In this document: positions 33,001-43,585 of the stretch, piece after piece
Layout of the letters: each line of letters begins with the position of its first letter
Position numbering within the stretch: the stretch's first letter is position 1
NCBI GenBank assembly: GCA_015501055.1
Contig: JADNYV010000016.1
Location: forward strand, 248,001 to 312,000
Length of the DNA: 64,000 bases
Origin: Mucidula mucida
Taxonomy: Eukaryota > Basidiomycota > Agaricomycetes > Agaricales > Physalacriaceae
Reading direction: 5' to 3'
Translations under genes and position numbers: made by a program
Notes under the pieces: generated by a model
What the model was told of the DNA's origin: nothing
What the model saw: the letters and a program-made list of their open reading frames with translations, nothing else
The model's database searches: none

Positions 33001-33708
33001 GGTTCCAAGCCTTGATAGTTCCGTCAGAGGATGCTGTGACCACGGTTTGGTTGGAGTTACAGAGAATGAGATCGTTGATCCAGTCCATATGCATCTGAGC
33101 AGATTGTCGAAACTTGGTGGGCTGAATGCCGTTCAGATTGGCATGAAGCAAAGAGTACAAACACCCACCTGCGCAGGACTGTCTGAATCTATTTCCCAAG
33201 TGTGATCGGAGGCTTTGGATGGTTTTCGCCGCTTGGCGAAAGCCGTTACGTCTCCCAAAACATCACCATCGCTGGCAATACGATCCTCATCGCCGTCCTC
33301 CTCGTCAATGGCGTCGTCACTCCAGCCGGTCATCATCTCCCAATGCCGGCCGCTCCGTATCCTCCACTGCTCTTCGTGCTCGGGACTGACGTCCGTTCGC
33401 TTGGGTCGCATGCCAACGCCTAAATCCCATCCAACAACTAGTCCATCTCTTCCTCCCGAGTACAAGATGCCTTCGGGCGCGTCCCGGCCTTCAAGCATTG
33501 TTGTGTCATCTAATGCTAGCGCTGATACACCGAGACGGTGTTGGGTGCCTGGAACGACCTGAGATGGAGAAGCAGCGGTGTCGAGAGGAATAAGTAGAGG
33601 TCCTGTTCGTCCCAAACGCGATATTCCGAGTGGAGGCAACGCCAGACGAGGAACGGGAACGGACGATGGCGAAAGCACATAGGAAACACGGCGCTTGGGA
33701 GTAGACAT
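30067..33708 (-). CDS. WDR48: WDR48/UAF1-like WD40 deubiquitinase cofactor
   Basis: The start at 33708 (MSTPKRRVSYVLSPSSVPVP) leads to a WD40 propeller: ILYSGGRDGLVVGWDL, MDWINDLILCNSNQTVVTAS, FVRCLAQCSSQNWVASGSFD, TIASGSPERVVRLWDPRSGK, IRAILISEDARYLLTGSADA and ESVWSLFSSSPSLECFYSGD. The C-terminal WDR48 domain follows: MWLLEFLFLSKIPPAPAQVK, KISFVLLPW, then SKLTANRFLRVRKLVLH. The last exon, easy to miss, gives EILCNDVLLPLDINLAAVRQ and YVWRQSSELVMHYRRK, ending at 30067. Junctions in the tail: NT/TQSKL across GTATGC..CATCTAG, and LVLH/VQEKL across GTACGT..GCACAG. WDR48 binds and activates USP1/12/46-type deubiquitinases; fission yeast Bun107 is the counterpart. A Ser/Pro-rich linker (about 31100-30960) precedes the C-terminal domain. 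Confidence 0.92.
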
Positions 33709-33958
33709 GATAGGCTGCGCAGAGATGATAAGACCGACAAACGTTGACTAATGATACAGCGAAATGTACAAAGACGCCAATGTGTTCATATCAATACAGT
33801 CGTGATAGTGAGAAGGAGAGTCGCGTTCAATCGGCACGTGCGTACCGAGCACTCAGTACTCAGTGATTAAGCAAACAATGAAGTAAAGATGAATGTTTTT
33901 ATAGCACTGTACACTATGAATACAATGAGAATAATGTATACAGTGTTGTGTCAACAAG

Positions 33959-34281
33959 TGTGGCGCTAATAATGATATGCTCCTCCATCCTCATGTCCTT
34001 GCCTAGGGTTAGGGTTAAGACCTTCTTCCGACCAAAAAAAAGGAGGCCCACCCAGCCAGAGTGGCCAAAGTGGGACAGGAAAATATTGAGACGGTGCATA
34101 AGCCGAAGCCTATACAAGCCGCAGACACCCTCTGTATGGACAGGGTCGCCGTGCTATGAAGGATCTCCACGGCCCACAAATCCGGGACATGAAGGGACTT
34201 GTGCCATCAAGGTAAGTATGAGGTGTTCAGATGTCGGGGAGAAGTTTTTATAGTGCAGCCAGTACGCACGGACCAGGTCAC
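33959..34281 (+). repeat. Homeodomain-gene 5' element, copy 2
   Basis: It is in the opposite orientation to copies 1 and 3 and near-identical to them over about 215 bases, from TAGGGTTAGGGTTA (34004-34017) through the splice donor GTAAGTATG (34212). The coding start diverges: ATG TCG GGG at 34231 opens a frame that ends after 22 codons. The element sits just upstream of the M3 oligopeptidase gene. The region 33709-33958 between it and WDR48 is AT-rich with nothing recognised. Confidence 0.85.
34004..34017. promoter_or_regulatory. Telobox-like motif TAGGGTTAGGGTTA
   Basis: It is part of copy 2 of the repeated element, about 330 bases upstream of the first ATG of the M3 peptidase gene. Confidence 0.5.
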
Positions 34282-34344
34282 GCATGGAACCCTAGATAAG
34301 ATAGGGACGGTATATACGATCAAAATTTGCAGGTGGAAAATTGC

Positions 34345-37314
34345 ATGGGGTTGATTGTACACCGACAGTGCGCGCAATGGCTGCGACCACGAACGCTGGC
34401 GTTCAGCGGCGCGTTTGCGGTTGGCTTAGTGGCCTCGGCAGGCTATCGATCGATATCCATGTCATGTGGGCGTCCAATCACGATTCCAGGTTACAGTAGA
34501 CTCCCCGGAGTCTCTAGGTTCTCTTCCTTCCTCTCTTCCACCACTTTCTCAGCTCCCATGTCGTTCAAGCCGCCCCAGGATGCTCCCAAGTGGGACCACA
34601 ACGCCGAACAAATCCTCAGCCTCACCAAGGAGAGCATCGCCAAACACCGTGGCCAGATGGACAAGATCGGCAGTCTGGCTGCAAAGGACTGTGATTTCAA
34701 ATCGGTGCGTGTCGACTGCTTGTTCCTTGATTGCATCCGTTAATGATGCTCTCCAGGTCTTTGTATGTAGTTTGGCATTGAATCACATCATCCTCTGAAA
34801 AAGATGTAGCTCGCCCTTGCAGAAGCAGACACGCAGTTTGAGACTGTGTCCGAACCACTCTCTTTCTACCAGAACGTGTCCCCGGACAAAGACCTACGCG
34901 ATGCCTCCAACGATGCTGAAGCCCTCGTCCGTGATTACGGTGTCGACGACTCCATGAGGCTGGACGTCTTCCAGGCCAAGACTGCTGCCCAAAAGAACAT
35001 CAAAGAGTCTGGTGCCTGGGAGAAGCTCTCTCCCGAAGAGCAGCGCCTCGTTGAGAAAATGGTTAGCATATACATCAAGCAGCCAACACTATATTGAACG
35101 TTGATAGGTTTTGGATGGTACTCGTGCTGGGTTGGCGTTGCCTGAGAAAACACGGACAGAATTAATGGAGCTGAAGAAGGAACTGTCGAAGCTTTGTCTG
35201 GATTTCAGCGTACGTGGTACTTATCCTATCGCGGAAACTTATCCTGATCGTTCTATAGAAAAACTTCAATGAGGAAAATGTGCGATCCACCCCGCCCGTG
35301 TCCGAGTGTTTATTAACTTCTCTTTACCTAGGCTGTGATATCATTCACTGCCGAGGAACTCGATGGAGTGCCTTCAGATGTCATTTCTGGTTACACGAAG
35401 CGCACAGAGGACGGCAAAGAACTGTTCGACGTCACGTACAAAACGCCTGACATTTTCCCGATCGTATGTTTCCCCAAGGACATATTCACGTATTCGACGA
35501 TCTGACAATGTACAGTTCAAATATGCCAAGAATTCGACAACGCGACAACGCGCCCAGGAGGGCCACGAGTCTCGTCTTGAAGTCAATGTCCCACTCCTGA
35601 GCAAGGCTATTGGTCTACGCCGCAAGATTGCGGGAATGCTTGGCTATAAGACTTGGTATCTGCTTCCCATAATTGCTCTCCGTAGTACTCACGTCGAAGA
35701 CAGGGCGGACTACATTACAGAAGTCAAGATGATCAAAAGTGGTACCGCAGTGGAGAAATTCTTGGACGATCTTGAGCAAAAGTTACGACCTGTTGGATTG
35801 AAGGACAAGGAAACGCTTCTCGCCCTCAAGAAAGCGGAACATGACGCGACTGGCCAACCCTTTGATGGTGAATTCTACATCTGGGACTATCGTTACTACG
35901 ACCGAATCTTCGTTGAAAAAACCCTCGACTTGGACGATTCTCTTGTGAAGGAATACTTCCCCGTGTCGGTCGTCATTCCAACCATTCTGGAGATTTACCA
36001 GAATCTTTTGGGTGTCAAATTCGAGGAAATCAAAGATGGTTCAACTTGGCATCCCGAAGTGCAGCAGTTTGCTGTATGGGCCAAGGATGCGAAAGACGAA
36101 AGCGGTTTCATCGGCTACTGCTACCTGGACTTGTTCCCGCGTTGTATGTATTCCGTGATTTGTTGTGCGTATCACGCGCTGATTGTGTCGCAGCTTCAAA
36201 ATACTCGCATGCCGCAGTGTGGCCGCTCCTTCCAGGGTACGATCTTCCTGATGGCAAGCGCCACTTCCCTCTCGCCGCTATGGTTGCGAATTTGGCCAAG
36301 CCGACCCCAGACAAACCTGCTCTGATGAGGCATGACGACGTTGTGACATTCTTCCACGAGATGGGACACGTATTCCATGGACTGCTAAGCCGCACGAAGT
36401 TTGCTCGATTCCACGGAACAAGGTATCTTTGTGGCGGCCTGTTTGTATATTGTGCTCTGATTGGAATTTATGTAGTGTTGCGCGCGACTTTGTGGAGGCG
36501 CCTTCGCAGATGCTTGAGAATTGGTGTTGGGAACCGAAGGTTCTGGAGAAGATGTCGAGTCATTATCAAACGAAGAAGCCACTATCCGGAGAATTGATCG
36601 AGAAACTGATCAAAAGGTATGATTGTTATTCCTGACTTTCACTCTTGTACACCAACCGACTTTACAGCCGCTATGTTAATGTTGGTTTGTTCTACCTTCG
36701 CCAAATTTTCTTCGCCAAGTTCGACATCAAGGTGCACACCGATTCTGGTTAGCGCGAGTTGTTTCCTCTTCTTGTTCCGTTGATTGATCTTCGCCGCAAC
36801 AGAGGAGGCTGATTACACTACTTTGTGGAACCAGCTGCGGGAATCCATTTCACTCGTCAAGGCTGGCAAGCCTTGCCCCGGACAAGCTACATTTGGCCAC
36901 ATTGCAGGGTATACGTTCAGTCATGCTTCATGTGTCCAGTATTGACTCTTCAATTGTAGTGGTTACGACGCCGGTTATTACGGTTACACATACTCCCTTG
37001 TCTTTGCGGCTGACATGTATGGTGAGGACACGCTTTGAATTTCTAATTCTTTTGATGAATATCTTATGCGACGTCCTAGCTACCGTCTTCAAAGCAGATC
37101 CGTTGGATCCTGAACGTGGTCAACGCTACCGCGACAAAATCTTGCGCTTCGGTGGCTCCCGGGAGGAGCTTGATTCGCTCAAGGTCGGTATCCTCTTCTC
37201 ATCCTCGTACTTTTCTCACCCGATGTCAAGGATTTCCTCGGACGTGAACCGGATACTGAGGCGTTCATAAAGGAGATTTTCGGAGCCGATGCGCCTTCAC
37301 GGGCGAGTCTATGA
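34345..37314 (+). CDS. PRD1: M3 metallopeptidase, thimet oligopeptidase/saccharolysin type
   Basis: About a dozen exons encode a protein with the M3 zinc motif FFHEMGHVFHGLLSRTKFAR and the downstream FVEAPSQMLENWCW that separates oligopeptidase A/thimet enzymes from mitochondrial intermediate peptidase. Other family landmarks: PLSFYQNVSPDKDLRDA, RLVEKM, GFIGYCYLDLFPR, GYDLPDGKRHFPLAAMVANL, GYYGYTYSLVFAADMY and ILRFGGSREELDSLK. Stop at 37312-37314. The ATG at 34345 gives an Arg-rich, hydrophobic N-terminus that could target mitochondria; the ATG at 34558 (MSFKPPQDAPKW) would give the cytosolic form. The enzyme degrades short peptides, including spent presequences. Copy 2 of the homeodomain 5' element lies immediately upstream and could supply a leader exon. 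Confidence 0.93.
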
Positions 37315-38001
37315 AGAACGAGTGATGGAAGCGCCAACATTATAATGTGTACATCTAAAATTGAAGTCTTGGATAATATCGATGTGACCCACTCTCCCCG
37401 GTGTTACCCTAAAAAATATCAAGATACTCAAGAGAGAGCATGGTGGTGGGTAGCCCTCCTACATGCGATTGTCGGTGGCGCCGATCAAGAGCCCGCAGCG
37501 ACAGGGTGAGCACGAACCGCATCTCGTTTGCTATTAGTATCTCTCTACGCGGAAGCTGGTCACGCTACGATTTCGGCGAAAATAATTTTTCGCTGAATCC
37601 TAATATGACATGTACGGCTGTCGCAGCAAGGGTGATGATGCTCGAGCAGCGAACAGCTCGAAATCCGCAAGCTAAAACATTGCGTTCTTGCCCTCTATGA
37701 CATATGACTAGTGCGCGTCGCAGCGAGAAAACGTGGGACAGCATCCAAGCGGTGATGCTTTTGAGGGCGAAGACTGGAGCGTATGAAATGCTCAGAGTCA
37801 GATAGTCGTTATAACCCTAACCCAATTCCCAAGCGCGTCCAACACTGACACGTGCCCCTCACGCGTTTCTCATCACCCAACTTGCTTCCGGCCATTACCA
37901 AGCCAACATTGGCTCGTCGCTCCATCGACGACATAATACCATTGAACACAATTATAAGACGGGATTGCCAACATCGCCAACCCAACTTTACTAGATCGAT
38001 C
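37315..38001. other. Intergenic region upstream of CK1-like gene
   Basis: No gene seen; the small ORF at 37440-37700 has no recognisable features. A telobox-like motif lies at 37813. Confidence 0.45.
37813..37823 (+). promoter_or_regulatory. Telobox-like motif AACCCTAACCC
   Basis: It lies 179 bases upstream of the CK1-like ATG, in single-copy sequence. It is the same core as in the repeated homeodomain element and upstream of PET127. Confidence 0.45.
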
Positions 38002-39839
38002 ATGGGTAGAGAAGACTCCGAGGCGCCTGAGATTCCCAACATTGTCGGCAACTACTGGCTTTCTGATGGGCTGGGCGCCGGATATTCTGGTAAATTCATA
38101 TACAATAGATCTACTGGAGCTTACTGCGATCTACAGGTTCAATCTGGCGCGCCCAGCATATTCATACAAACCAAATCGTCGCTCTGAAGCTGCAGGACGT
38201 TGAACATGAGTGCCCGACAAATAGATACGAGCGGGGCTTCTATCCTTCTCTACAGGGCGGGAAAGGTATGCCGACTCTTTATGCAACAGGCGTCGAGGGC
38301 GACTGGGATTATCTCGCAATATCACTATTGGGCCCGAGCCTGGATAGTCTTCACAGAAAAAGTGGAAAAGACAGGATGGATCTACGGAGCGTTTGTTGCA
38401 TCGCCATGCAGCTGGTGAGTCCACATGTTTCAAGCTTTCATGGCGTTTGATTATCTCCAGATAGAGCGTCTAGAATGGATGCATGGACGCGGCATACTTC
38501 ATAGAGATATTCAGCTGGGCAACTGTACAATTGGCTTACCTCCAAACGAGAAGACGATATACATGATCGACTTTGGCTTTTCAAAACACTATATCGATCC
38601 GTATACCCATCGCCATATCGATGGACCAAACCCGCCACAAGAACGAGACTTTGTTGGAAACTACTGGTTTAGGTGGGTTCAATTCATTTGCTGAGTGCTA
38701 ATTTTATGACCGCTTAGCTCCGTCGCGGTTCACTGCCGCGGGAAAGGTAACGCTGAATAACTATCTCTATGTCTGTTTAACTTATCATGTGGCGCTAGTG
38801 CCATCCCGTCGCGATGACCTCGAAGCTGCGGCTCTTATGCTCATCCACCTCCTTACACCCAACGGACTTCCGTGGACGCGTAATGGCGTACCGCGAAGTG
38901 ACCCGGAACATGATCGCCTGAAGAAAATGAAGCGTTCCAAGCGCCCGGAGGAGCTCTGTGAAGGAATGCCCGACCAATTTGAAGAATTTTTGAGGTACAC
39001 TCGGCGATTAAAGTTTGGGCAAACACCAAATTATCAGCAGTGGATCAACGAATTCCGTGAACTCGCGATAGAGGAAGGCTTTCCCGCCAGCTATGATTTT
39101 GTGTGGCCGGTGAGTGCGGTGTGAGTTTGTTGTTAGTCGGCATTGACTTGGATGATAGCCACCGGAGGCGAATCCTGCGCGTGCTCCGCGTAAAAGTCAG
39201 GCAGCAGCACCCGAGGACATAGAGAGGGTGTTGAATGGCTTGGCTAATATGAAGCTGGGGGAACGGACGGTGCTGGGAGACCGGCAGAACATCGACAACG
39301 CAATACAACAGGCCAAGGCGGCACCACCATCTGACCAGTATATCGTGATCAGCAGTGGGTCAGAAGGCGATGATTCTACGCCACAACGTTATCAAAAGAC
39401 GCCCAAAGCGTACAAGCTGAATAAGCTGGAAAAGCTGGCTCATGAGGCGACAGACAATGACACCTTGGCGCAGGTTGTGTTGGACTTTGTTGAAACCCTA
39501 AAGTCCTATAGGTCTCGGTCGCTTACGAAGGAAGGGTTCGCGTTCTTGGATGCACTGTACAAGCAACTAGCGGACCCTTCTGTCTTCGTGGCGCCTTTGA
39601 GGTAAGTACGTCGAAGAAACTCCCGCCAGCCGCTGACAGTCAAATTCAGAACATCGAAGTCGCGTTCAAGTAACGCGTCAGAAGGCCCAGCAGAACCGGT
39701 GCCCGCAAAGTTGGGTGTGGTGGCCAGACTGCGGCGAGAGGTTGGATCGGCGAACGGCAATGGGAAGCTTGCGGAGATGGTTGAGGCGTTTGGGAAGGTT
39801 ACAAATCGGAGCAATGGACGGACAGTGACCAAGGTATGA
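38002..39839 (+). CDS. Divergent casein kinase 1-like protein kinase
   Basis: Exons join to MGREDSEAPEIPNIVGNYWL, the glycine loop LGAGYSGSIWRAQ (after removing the intron GTAAATTC..CTACAG), IVALKLQDVEHECP with the ATP-binding Lys, and LLGPSLDSLH, typical of CK1. The catalytic loop is GILHRDIQLGNCTIG, where the usual HRDIKPDN lysine is Gln. The DFG motif is MIDFGFSK. The activation segment is RDFVGNYWFSSVAVH, then SRRDDLEAAALMLIHLL. A 200-residue C-terminal tail includes DQYIVISSGSEGDD and basic stretches; stop at 39837-39839. CK1 family membership is clear from SRRDDLE and the loop signatures. The Lys to Gln change raises the possibility of reduced activity. Related extra CK1-like copies are known in basidiomycetes. 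Confidence 0.85.
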
Positions 39840-40262
39840 GGGCGCCTGATTGCAGTGCGTTTACTGATTGGTGGTGAAAGGATGGATTCGCATTTCTCGA
39901 AGGCTTGGCTGAACGGTTGCGCGTTCTCCGGTGATCAACCACTATATATGCGTTTTGAGACCTGCAGGCGGTCAAAACGCCGTTTCAAAATGCTGATTTA
40001 TTTTATTATTTTGTCGTACCACTTGCCCTGTATGTACGTCTGTAGGAAATGGAGGTTTCTGGGTTGGTCCTGGTTGGTCGCGGCTCGGACTCTGCGAAAT
40101 TTGAGGAGCAGGGTCCCCCATAAAACGGCAAATTCCGATCATTATTGCTACCCCATAAACGGGACGAGGCTGTTGCTCCTCTTCTTACCTTTGTACCTTC
40201 ACCGTCGTTGTTGTCTTGAGGCTCTTTCCGAGGCTCCAGTACTGCTTCTCGCTGCTACGAAC
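39840..40262. other. Intergenic leader region of the desaturase
   Basis: No gene seen. It contains a small duplicated motif, CCCCATAAAACGG near 40116 and CCCCATAAACGG near 40151, followed by a CT-rich leader up to the desaturase ATG. The motif may serve as a core promoter. Confidence 0.4.
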
Positions 40263-41943
40263 ATGACTCCTGACGCCGCCGACACTGTTGTCGAGCAGGG
40301 CACGTTCGTTGTCCCCGACTTTAGTGTCAAAGACCTGCTCAGTGTCATTCCGTGCGTGTCCTGGTTATGCGCTCGAGCTGATTGGCTGATCTTACACGTC
40401 TAGCGCCCATTGCTTGAAGCGCTCGGCTTTCAGGTCGTCCCTGTACATGTACGTGCTCTGCCTGGGATCCGCTCGTGCTGATTGGCTACTCAGTGTCTGG
40501 GATGTTATCGTGATTGGCTGCGTCTGGAAGGCGGCTGACATTGCCGACTCATACATCGACCCCGCCACCCTCGCACTGCCCGACCCGTTGTTGTACCCCG
40601 TCGCCCGATTCTGCCTTTGGGCTGTATACTCCTTCTGGGCGGGCCTGTTCGCCACCGGTCTTTGGGTCGTCGCCCACGAATGCGGCCACCAGGCGTTCTC
40701 CGAGTCCAAGGCTATCAACAATGCTGTCGGTTGGGTTCTCCATTCAGGGTATGTTTGAAAATTTCTGCCACGTGAATGCCAGCCCCTGAGTACGGTATTG
40801 CATGATTGCAGACTTGGTGTTCCCTACCATTCATGGCGGATCACTCACGGCAAACACCACGCTTCGACCGGACACATGACACAGGATCAAGTTTTCGTAC
40901 CCAGTACGCGTACAGAGCGTGGTCTCAAGCCTTTCGATTCCTCAAAGGAGGACTTGCTCGGTTCGCGCGTTACCGAGGAAGTTAAGCGCGAGCTTTGGGA
41001 GGCGTTAGGTGATTCACCCATTGGGGCCACACTCGGTCCGGCCAGTTATCTCGTAAGTGATGTACAAATGTCATCTTCCGTTGCATCTCAAATGTATCCG
41101 CGCAGCTCGCTGGATGGTGGACGTACCTCATCAAGAATGCATCCGGTCAAGCCAGGTATCCGAAGGGCACTAATCGTAAGTCAAGCTATACGCTTCCCGC
41201 TATCCTTGAATTGAGAGTACATTTATAGATTTCAACCCGAACGCTGTTATGTTCGCGCCCCACCACTATAATCAGATAATCTGGTCCGATCTTGGTATCG
41301 CTCTCTGGTTGCTTGCTGTTGGGACTTCCATCTACCACTGGGGATTTTCCACCGTCTTCCGCGTCTACCTAGTGCCCTACCTATGGTGAGTATATTCTCT
41401 ATGCGTGAGGTATCCTGCTAAAACATCTGTAGGGTCAACCACTGGCTCGTCTTGATCACGTTCCTCCAGCACACCGACCCTCTGCTTCCCCACTACCGCG
41501 CACCAGAGTTCACCTTCCCCCGTGGTGCTCTCGCCACCCTTGATCGCAACCTCCTCGGTGACCTTGGTAGTCTCATGGGCTGGATCGGAGCCCACGCTAC
41601 TCATGGTATCTCGGAGACCCACATTCTGCACCACGTTTCGAGCAAGATCCCTCATTATCACGCCTGGGAAGCTAGCGCTGCTCTCAAGAAGTTCCTCCGC
41701 GCCAATGGTCACACCCACCTCGAGGGTAGGCCAGGTGGCTGGGCAGAGGTCTACCGTGTGTACAAGGAGTGCAAGGTACGAATGCTCATCATTCGTTAAT
41801 CTTCTGTCTGACATGTTTTGTAGTTTGTTGAAGACGAAGGCGATGTTGTGTTCTTTAAGAACGCGTACGGTTTGGCTCAGATGCGCCCCGTCCTTCCCGA
41901 CACCAGTGCTTCTGACTCTGGCATTGAGATAACTGACAAGTAG
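40263..41943 (+). CDS. FAD2: Delta12 fatty acid (oleate) desaturase
   Basis: Exon 1 (40263-40351) MTPDAADTVVEQGTFVVPDF; exon 2 (40404-40448) AHCLKRSAFRSSLY; exon 3 starts at 40494. The three His boxes of membrane-bound desaturases are present: HECGHQ, HSWRITHGKHH and HILHHVSSKIPHYHAWEA, with four hydrophobic segments (e.g. WDVIVIGCVW, LWAVYSFWAGLFATGLWVVA, DLGIALWLLAVGTSIYHWGF). Later exons give NHFNPNAVMFAP, LWVNHWLVLITFLQHTDPLL and GALATLDRNLLGDLGSLMGW. The C-terminus ends SDSGIEITDK at 41943. The enzyme converts oleoyl to linoleoyl chains in the ER using cytochrome b5. The spacing and the PHYHAWEA motif favour Delta12 (FAD2) over Delta15. The first two introns share an unusual sequence similarity. 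Confidence 0.94.
40352..40403 (+). other. Desaturase intron 1, similar to intron 2
   Basis: 52 bases. It shares CGCTCGAGCTGATTGGCT with intron 2 (40449-40493, 45 bases: CGCTCGTGCTGATTGGCT), and the 5' ends GTGCGTG and GTACGTG also align. The shared block is centred on the likely branch point CTGAT. Confidence 0.7.
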
Positions 41944-42200
41944 ATCAACAATTACAATTGGTTACTGATAGTAGAGCGTAAAAAGAATAGAAAATTCTTA
42001 GAGTAAAATCAAACCTTGTTCTTGCAGCTGCTTGATATGACTGAAACGCGGGAAGATACTTAGTCACTCTGTCAGTAACTGATGGACTGCTGATGGATGT
42101 TCAACGTTCGCCAATCAAGATCAATGATCCAAGGTCGTCGGACCCCGACCTGGTCACTGGATACAAATGTTTCATAGGCAGGATTCACTGGTAATTCAAG
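41944..42200. other. Short intergenic region between convergent genes
   Basis: AT-rich 3' flank of the desaturase and Bet2 genes; nothing else seen. Confidence 0.5.
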
Positions 42201-43533
42201 TCATGTTCGCCGTGGGAGAGCCTCCCAGTCTTTGCTCAAACCTCGGGACGCTATTATACTCGCAGGCATACAATAAACGGGATCCAAGTCCACTAGACCT
42301 GGATATCCTAATGTTGACAGTGCTAGAACTTTGTCAGTACCAACTGGGAATACAACATTTACAGCGTACCTGCGACGCCAAATTGTGTATGGAATACATC
42401 AGCCATGTCCCCAGGCCGGTCTGCAATACCACCACTTTCTGTATCCTGAGGCGCGAGGCATAATGAGAACGTCAATATCAAAACTACAGAAAATGCACAA
42501 TCACCTGAGCGGATAGGATGAACTTTGTCAGTTTATCGGTGTCTATCCACGACACCTTCTTCAGGATGGATAATGATGAGAGTACCCAGAAGCTGTAGCA
42601 CACCTGGGAGACATGTTCATTCAAAAACAGATGTCAAGGAAAGAAACTGACGTCTTCTAGCTTCTCTGGTCGACCGTTGAGACCGCCGTTCGGTAGTTGT
42701 CGTTCTGCGAGCCACCAAGCAAGGGTTTCGTGGTCGACGACGTCCAGGCGGTCCATTATCGCGAGGGCTGCGACACAAGTCCATACTGCATACAATGAAT
42801 GGATGGATGATATAACAGAGACAATGATATACACCTTGAGCAGCGTGACTCTCCGCGCCAGCCACGGCGCCGAACCCGCCATCAAAGTTCTTGCACTGTA
42901 GAATGTAACCCACCGTCTTGTCGATGTCTACATCAGAGAGGTGTTCAAGGAGGGACAGCGTGTTGAGCGCGCAGCATATAAAACGCGTGTCTGTTTCACC
43001 AAACGCGTCGCCAGCGAATACGCCAGAGGGTTGTTGTAGACTCAGGACGACTGGAAGATCATATTAGGGTAAGTGACTTTGAAAGCGCAGATACGTTACT
43101 TGCACTTGACGACGCGCGGGATATCAAGGCGATCTAGAGCATCTTGAGTGACAAGAATCTGAACGGCACTTGTCGTCGAGAGTAAGTGCGCGTCGTGGCC
43201 AGGGTGTGCGCCGAATCCTCCTTTAGCCGTGAATCAGCATGCTATTCAGAAAGTACAAGGCCGGAACAAACCTGCCTCGTCGTCCCAGCAGCTCATAACG
43301 AAATCGATCATTTCCTCTCTATTGAGAGCATCCTTGTGGCCCATAATGCAGAGTGCAGTCAAACCCCAGTAGATGGCGTTCATCCGTAGGTGTGCGGTCA
43401 GATGGTACGCCAGATCATCCTTGCTCTAAAGCCACCACCATAAGCAACTGCCATCTAGAACAGCATCCAAACTGACATTTCCCAAATTCTGGATATACGA
43501 TACGTGAAGGGGCACAAGCAGTTCCTCGGCCAT
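42201..43533 (-). CDS. BET2: Rab geranylgeranyltransferase beta subunit
   Basis: The start at 43533 (MAELLV-type: [19 protein letters not shown]) is spliced across GTCAGTTT..CTTTAG to [20 protein letters not shown]. Prenyltransferase beta repeats follow: [80 protein letters not shown] with WVLSSLSIL, and [20 protein letters not shown]. The last exon gives [20 protein letters not shown]; stop at 42203-42201. Zinc ligands of the family are present (Asp in [18 protein letters not shown] with its Cys, His in ADVFHTQFG). With the alpha subunit and Rab escort protein it attaches geranylgeranyl groups to Rab GTPases. Only 52 bases separate its ATG from that of MTO1. Confidence 0.93.
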
Positions 43534-43585
43534 GGCAATTGAGATGTAAGCTGCGGAAGCGCGGCCCGATCTCCGCACCTTTTTC
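43534..43585. promoter_or_regulatory. 52-base divergent promoter, BET2 / MTO1
   Basis: The start codons are only 52 bases apart, so transcription starts must overlap or lie within the opposite gene. No specific motif was recognised. Confidence 0.5.

Noticed and set aside
27101..37314. Homeodomain gene plus M3 metallopeptidase as a mating-type A (HD) locus, where mitochondrial intermediate peptidase (MIP) flanks HD1/HD2 in Agaricomycetes
   Set aside because: The peptidase has the thimet/saccharolysin signature (FVEAPSQMLENW), not MIP. There is one triple-homeodomain gene instead of a divergent HD1/HD2 pair, and WDR48 and an SDR lie between them.
40514..40789. Pro/Ser-rich plus-strand ORF overlapping the desaturase
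   Set aside because: Shadow frame of the desaturase exon with the HECGHQ box.
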